Of a stretch of 5,895 bases of DNA, positions 5,246 to 5,895 are shown one piece after another. The stretch is taken from positions 1 through 5,895 of the forward strand of contig CAMXTM010000139.1 of assembly GCA_947246775.1 (NCBI GenBank). The letters run 5' to 3'. The notes beneath the pieces are model-generated. The model saw nothing but the letters and a program-made list of their open reading frames with translations, was not told the origin of the DNA and ran no database searches. The DNA is from an uncultured Clostridium sp. (GTDB taxonomy: Bacteria > Bacillota > Clostridia > Lachnospirales > Anaerotignaceae). Positions within the stretch are counted from its first letter, which is position 1, and the number at the start of each line of letters is the position of its first letter. A program made the position numbers and the translations under genes.

Positions 5246-5895
5246 TTAATAATGATATATTTTTCTTTTTGTTGCAAAGAAAAAGATACTAACAAGCAAA
5301 GCTAATCCTTCTGCAACAACAATAGCAAGCCATATGCCATTTAAACCAATAAAATAGGGTAGTATTATGACAGCACTAATTTGAAATACGAGTGTTCTCA
5401 TAAAAGAAATAAAAGCAGAAATGACACCATTATTTAATGCTGTAAAAAATCCAGAACTAAAGATATTAAATCCGCTTACAACAAAGGAAATAGCATACAA
5501 CCTAAAACCATTGCAAGTCATTTCAAGCAACTCTGCATCATATCCCACAAATATTTTGGTAAGAGGTAATGCAATCAATTCAGATAATAACATCATTATC
5601 AAACTAAATATTGTTATTAGTTTTAAACTTCTTTGAAATAGGTTTTTCAATTCTGAATGATTTGCTGCACCGTAATGATAACTAATGATAGGCGCACTTC
5701 CTATAGAATAACCTATAAATATGGCATTAAATACTAAATTGACATACATAATTACGCCATAGGCTGATATACCATTTTCTCCAGCTAGTTTGATAAGTTG
5801 ATAGTTGTATAAAATATTTACAACAGACATAGAAAGGTTTGTCATCATCTCTGAAGAACCATTTGTACAAGTATTTTTTATAATTTTTATATTCC
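5246..5895 (-). CDS. MATE family efflux transporter, C-terminal part (5' end outside window)
   Basis: The frame stays open to the window edge. An ATG at 5846-5848 is internal: in-frame residues before it read NTCTNGSSE, the usual lead-in to TNLSMSVVNILYNYQL of MATE proteins, so about 216 residues of a roughly 450-residue protein are visible. MATE transporters export cationic drugs or metabolites in exchange for Na+ or H+ across the cytoplasmic membrane. Counting from that Met, signatures are ISAYGVIMYVNLVF (27-40), APIISYHYGAANHSELK (52-68, the conserved 'PlisynyGA' block), FTALNNGVISAF (135-146) and a membrane segment ILPYFIGLNGIWLAI (162-176). About six hydrophobic segments are visible, and the end is basic (TKRKIYHY). 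These are consistent with the second six-helix bundle. The substrate is unknown. No terminator is visible after the stop; the next promoter begins almost at once. Confidence 0.88.
   Translation of the reverse strand, partial: NIKIIKNTCTNGSSEMMTNLSMSVVNILYNYQLIKLAGENGISAYGVIMYVNLVFNAIFIGYSIGSAPIISYHYGAANHSELKNLFQRSLKLITIFSLIMMLLSELIALPLTKIFVGYDAELLEMTCNGFRLYAISFVVSGFNIFSSGFFTALNNGVISAFISFMRTLVFQISAVIILPYFIGLNGIWLAIVVAEGLALLVSIFFFATKRKIYHY

Noticed and set aside
5246..5848. The MATE gene as a complete 200-residue protein starting at 5848
   Set aside because: The frame continues upstream to the window edge with residues typical of MATE proteins, the length is less than half the family norm, and no ribosome binding site precedes that ATG.
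1..5895. CRISPR arrays, tRNA or rRNA genes, insertion sequences
   Set aside because: No regularly spaced direct repeats, no cloverleaf-like or rRNA sequence, and no transposase-like frame was seen on either strand.

Overview
The window is AT-rich with compact genes, GGAGG-type ribosome binding sites, TTG…/TATAAT promoters and U-tailed hairpin terminators. This suggests a low-GC Bacillota (Firmicute), most likely a clostridial or related anaerobe. That is an inference from composition and gene families; no rRNA or other taxonomic marker is present.

Layout, left to right. (1) Plus strand, 1-510: the C-terminal end of an unrecognised gene, then a 102-residue hypothetical protein, closed by a strong terminator hairpin. 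(2) Minus strand, 600-2143: a tight azlC-azlD-SUKH operon. AzlC and AzlD form a two-part branched-chain amino acid exporter, and the third gene is a small SMI1/KNR4 (SUKH) protein. It has its own promoter and converges on the plus-strand genes. (3) Minus strand, 2158-3917: a ridA-ilvA operon with a near-consensus promoter and a clear terminator. IlvA deaminates threonine through a reactive enamine/imine, and RidA hydrolyses that intermediate to 2-oxobutyrate. (4) 3918-4202: a very AT-rich non-coding stretch with nested inverted repeats and palindromes but no gene that I can support. (5) Minus strand, 4203-5242: a Gfo/Idh/MocA-family NAD(P)-dependent oxidoreductase of the dihydrodiol-dehydrogenase-like type, with its own promoter. 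(6) Minus strand, 5246-5895: the C-terminal part of a MATE-family multidrug/Na+ antiporter whose 5' end lies outside the window.

The coherent theme is amino acid metabolism. The threonine deaminase makes the isoleucine precursor 2-oxobutyrate, RidA removes the damaging intermediate, and the adjacent AzlCD exporter can dispose of excess branched-chain amino acids. The two operons are separate transcription units read in the same direction, with the ilvA terminator abutting the azlC promoter.

I see no convincing new defence or mobile system. The points most worth a second look are the SUKH gene attached to azlCD, the unrecognised plus-strand pair, the nested inverted repeat at 4067-4150, and a 16-base sequence shared between that repeat and the azlC promoter region.
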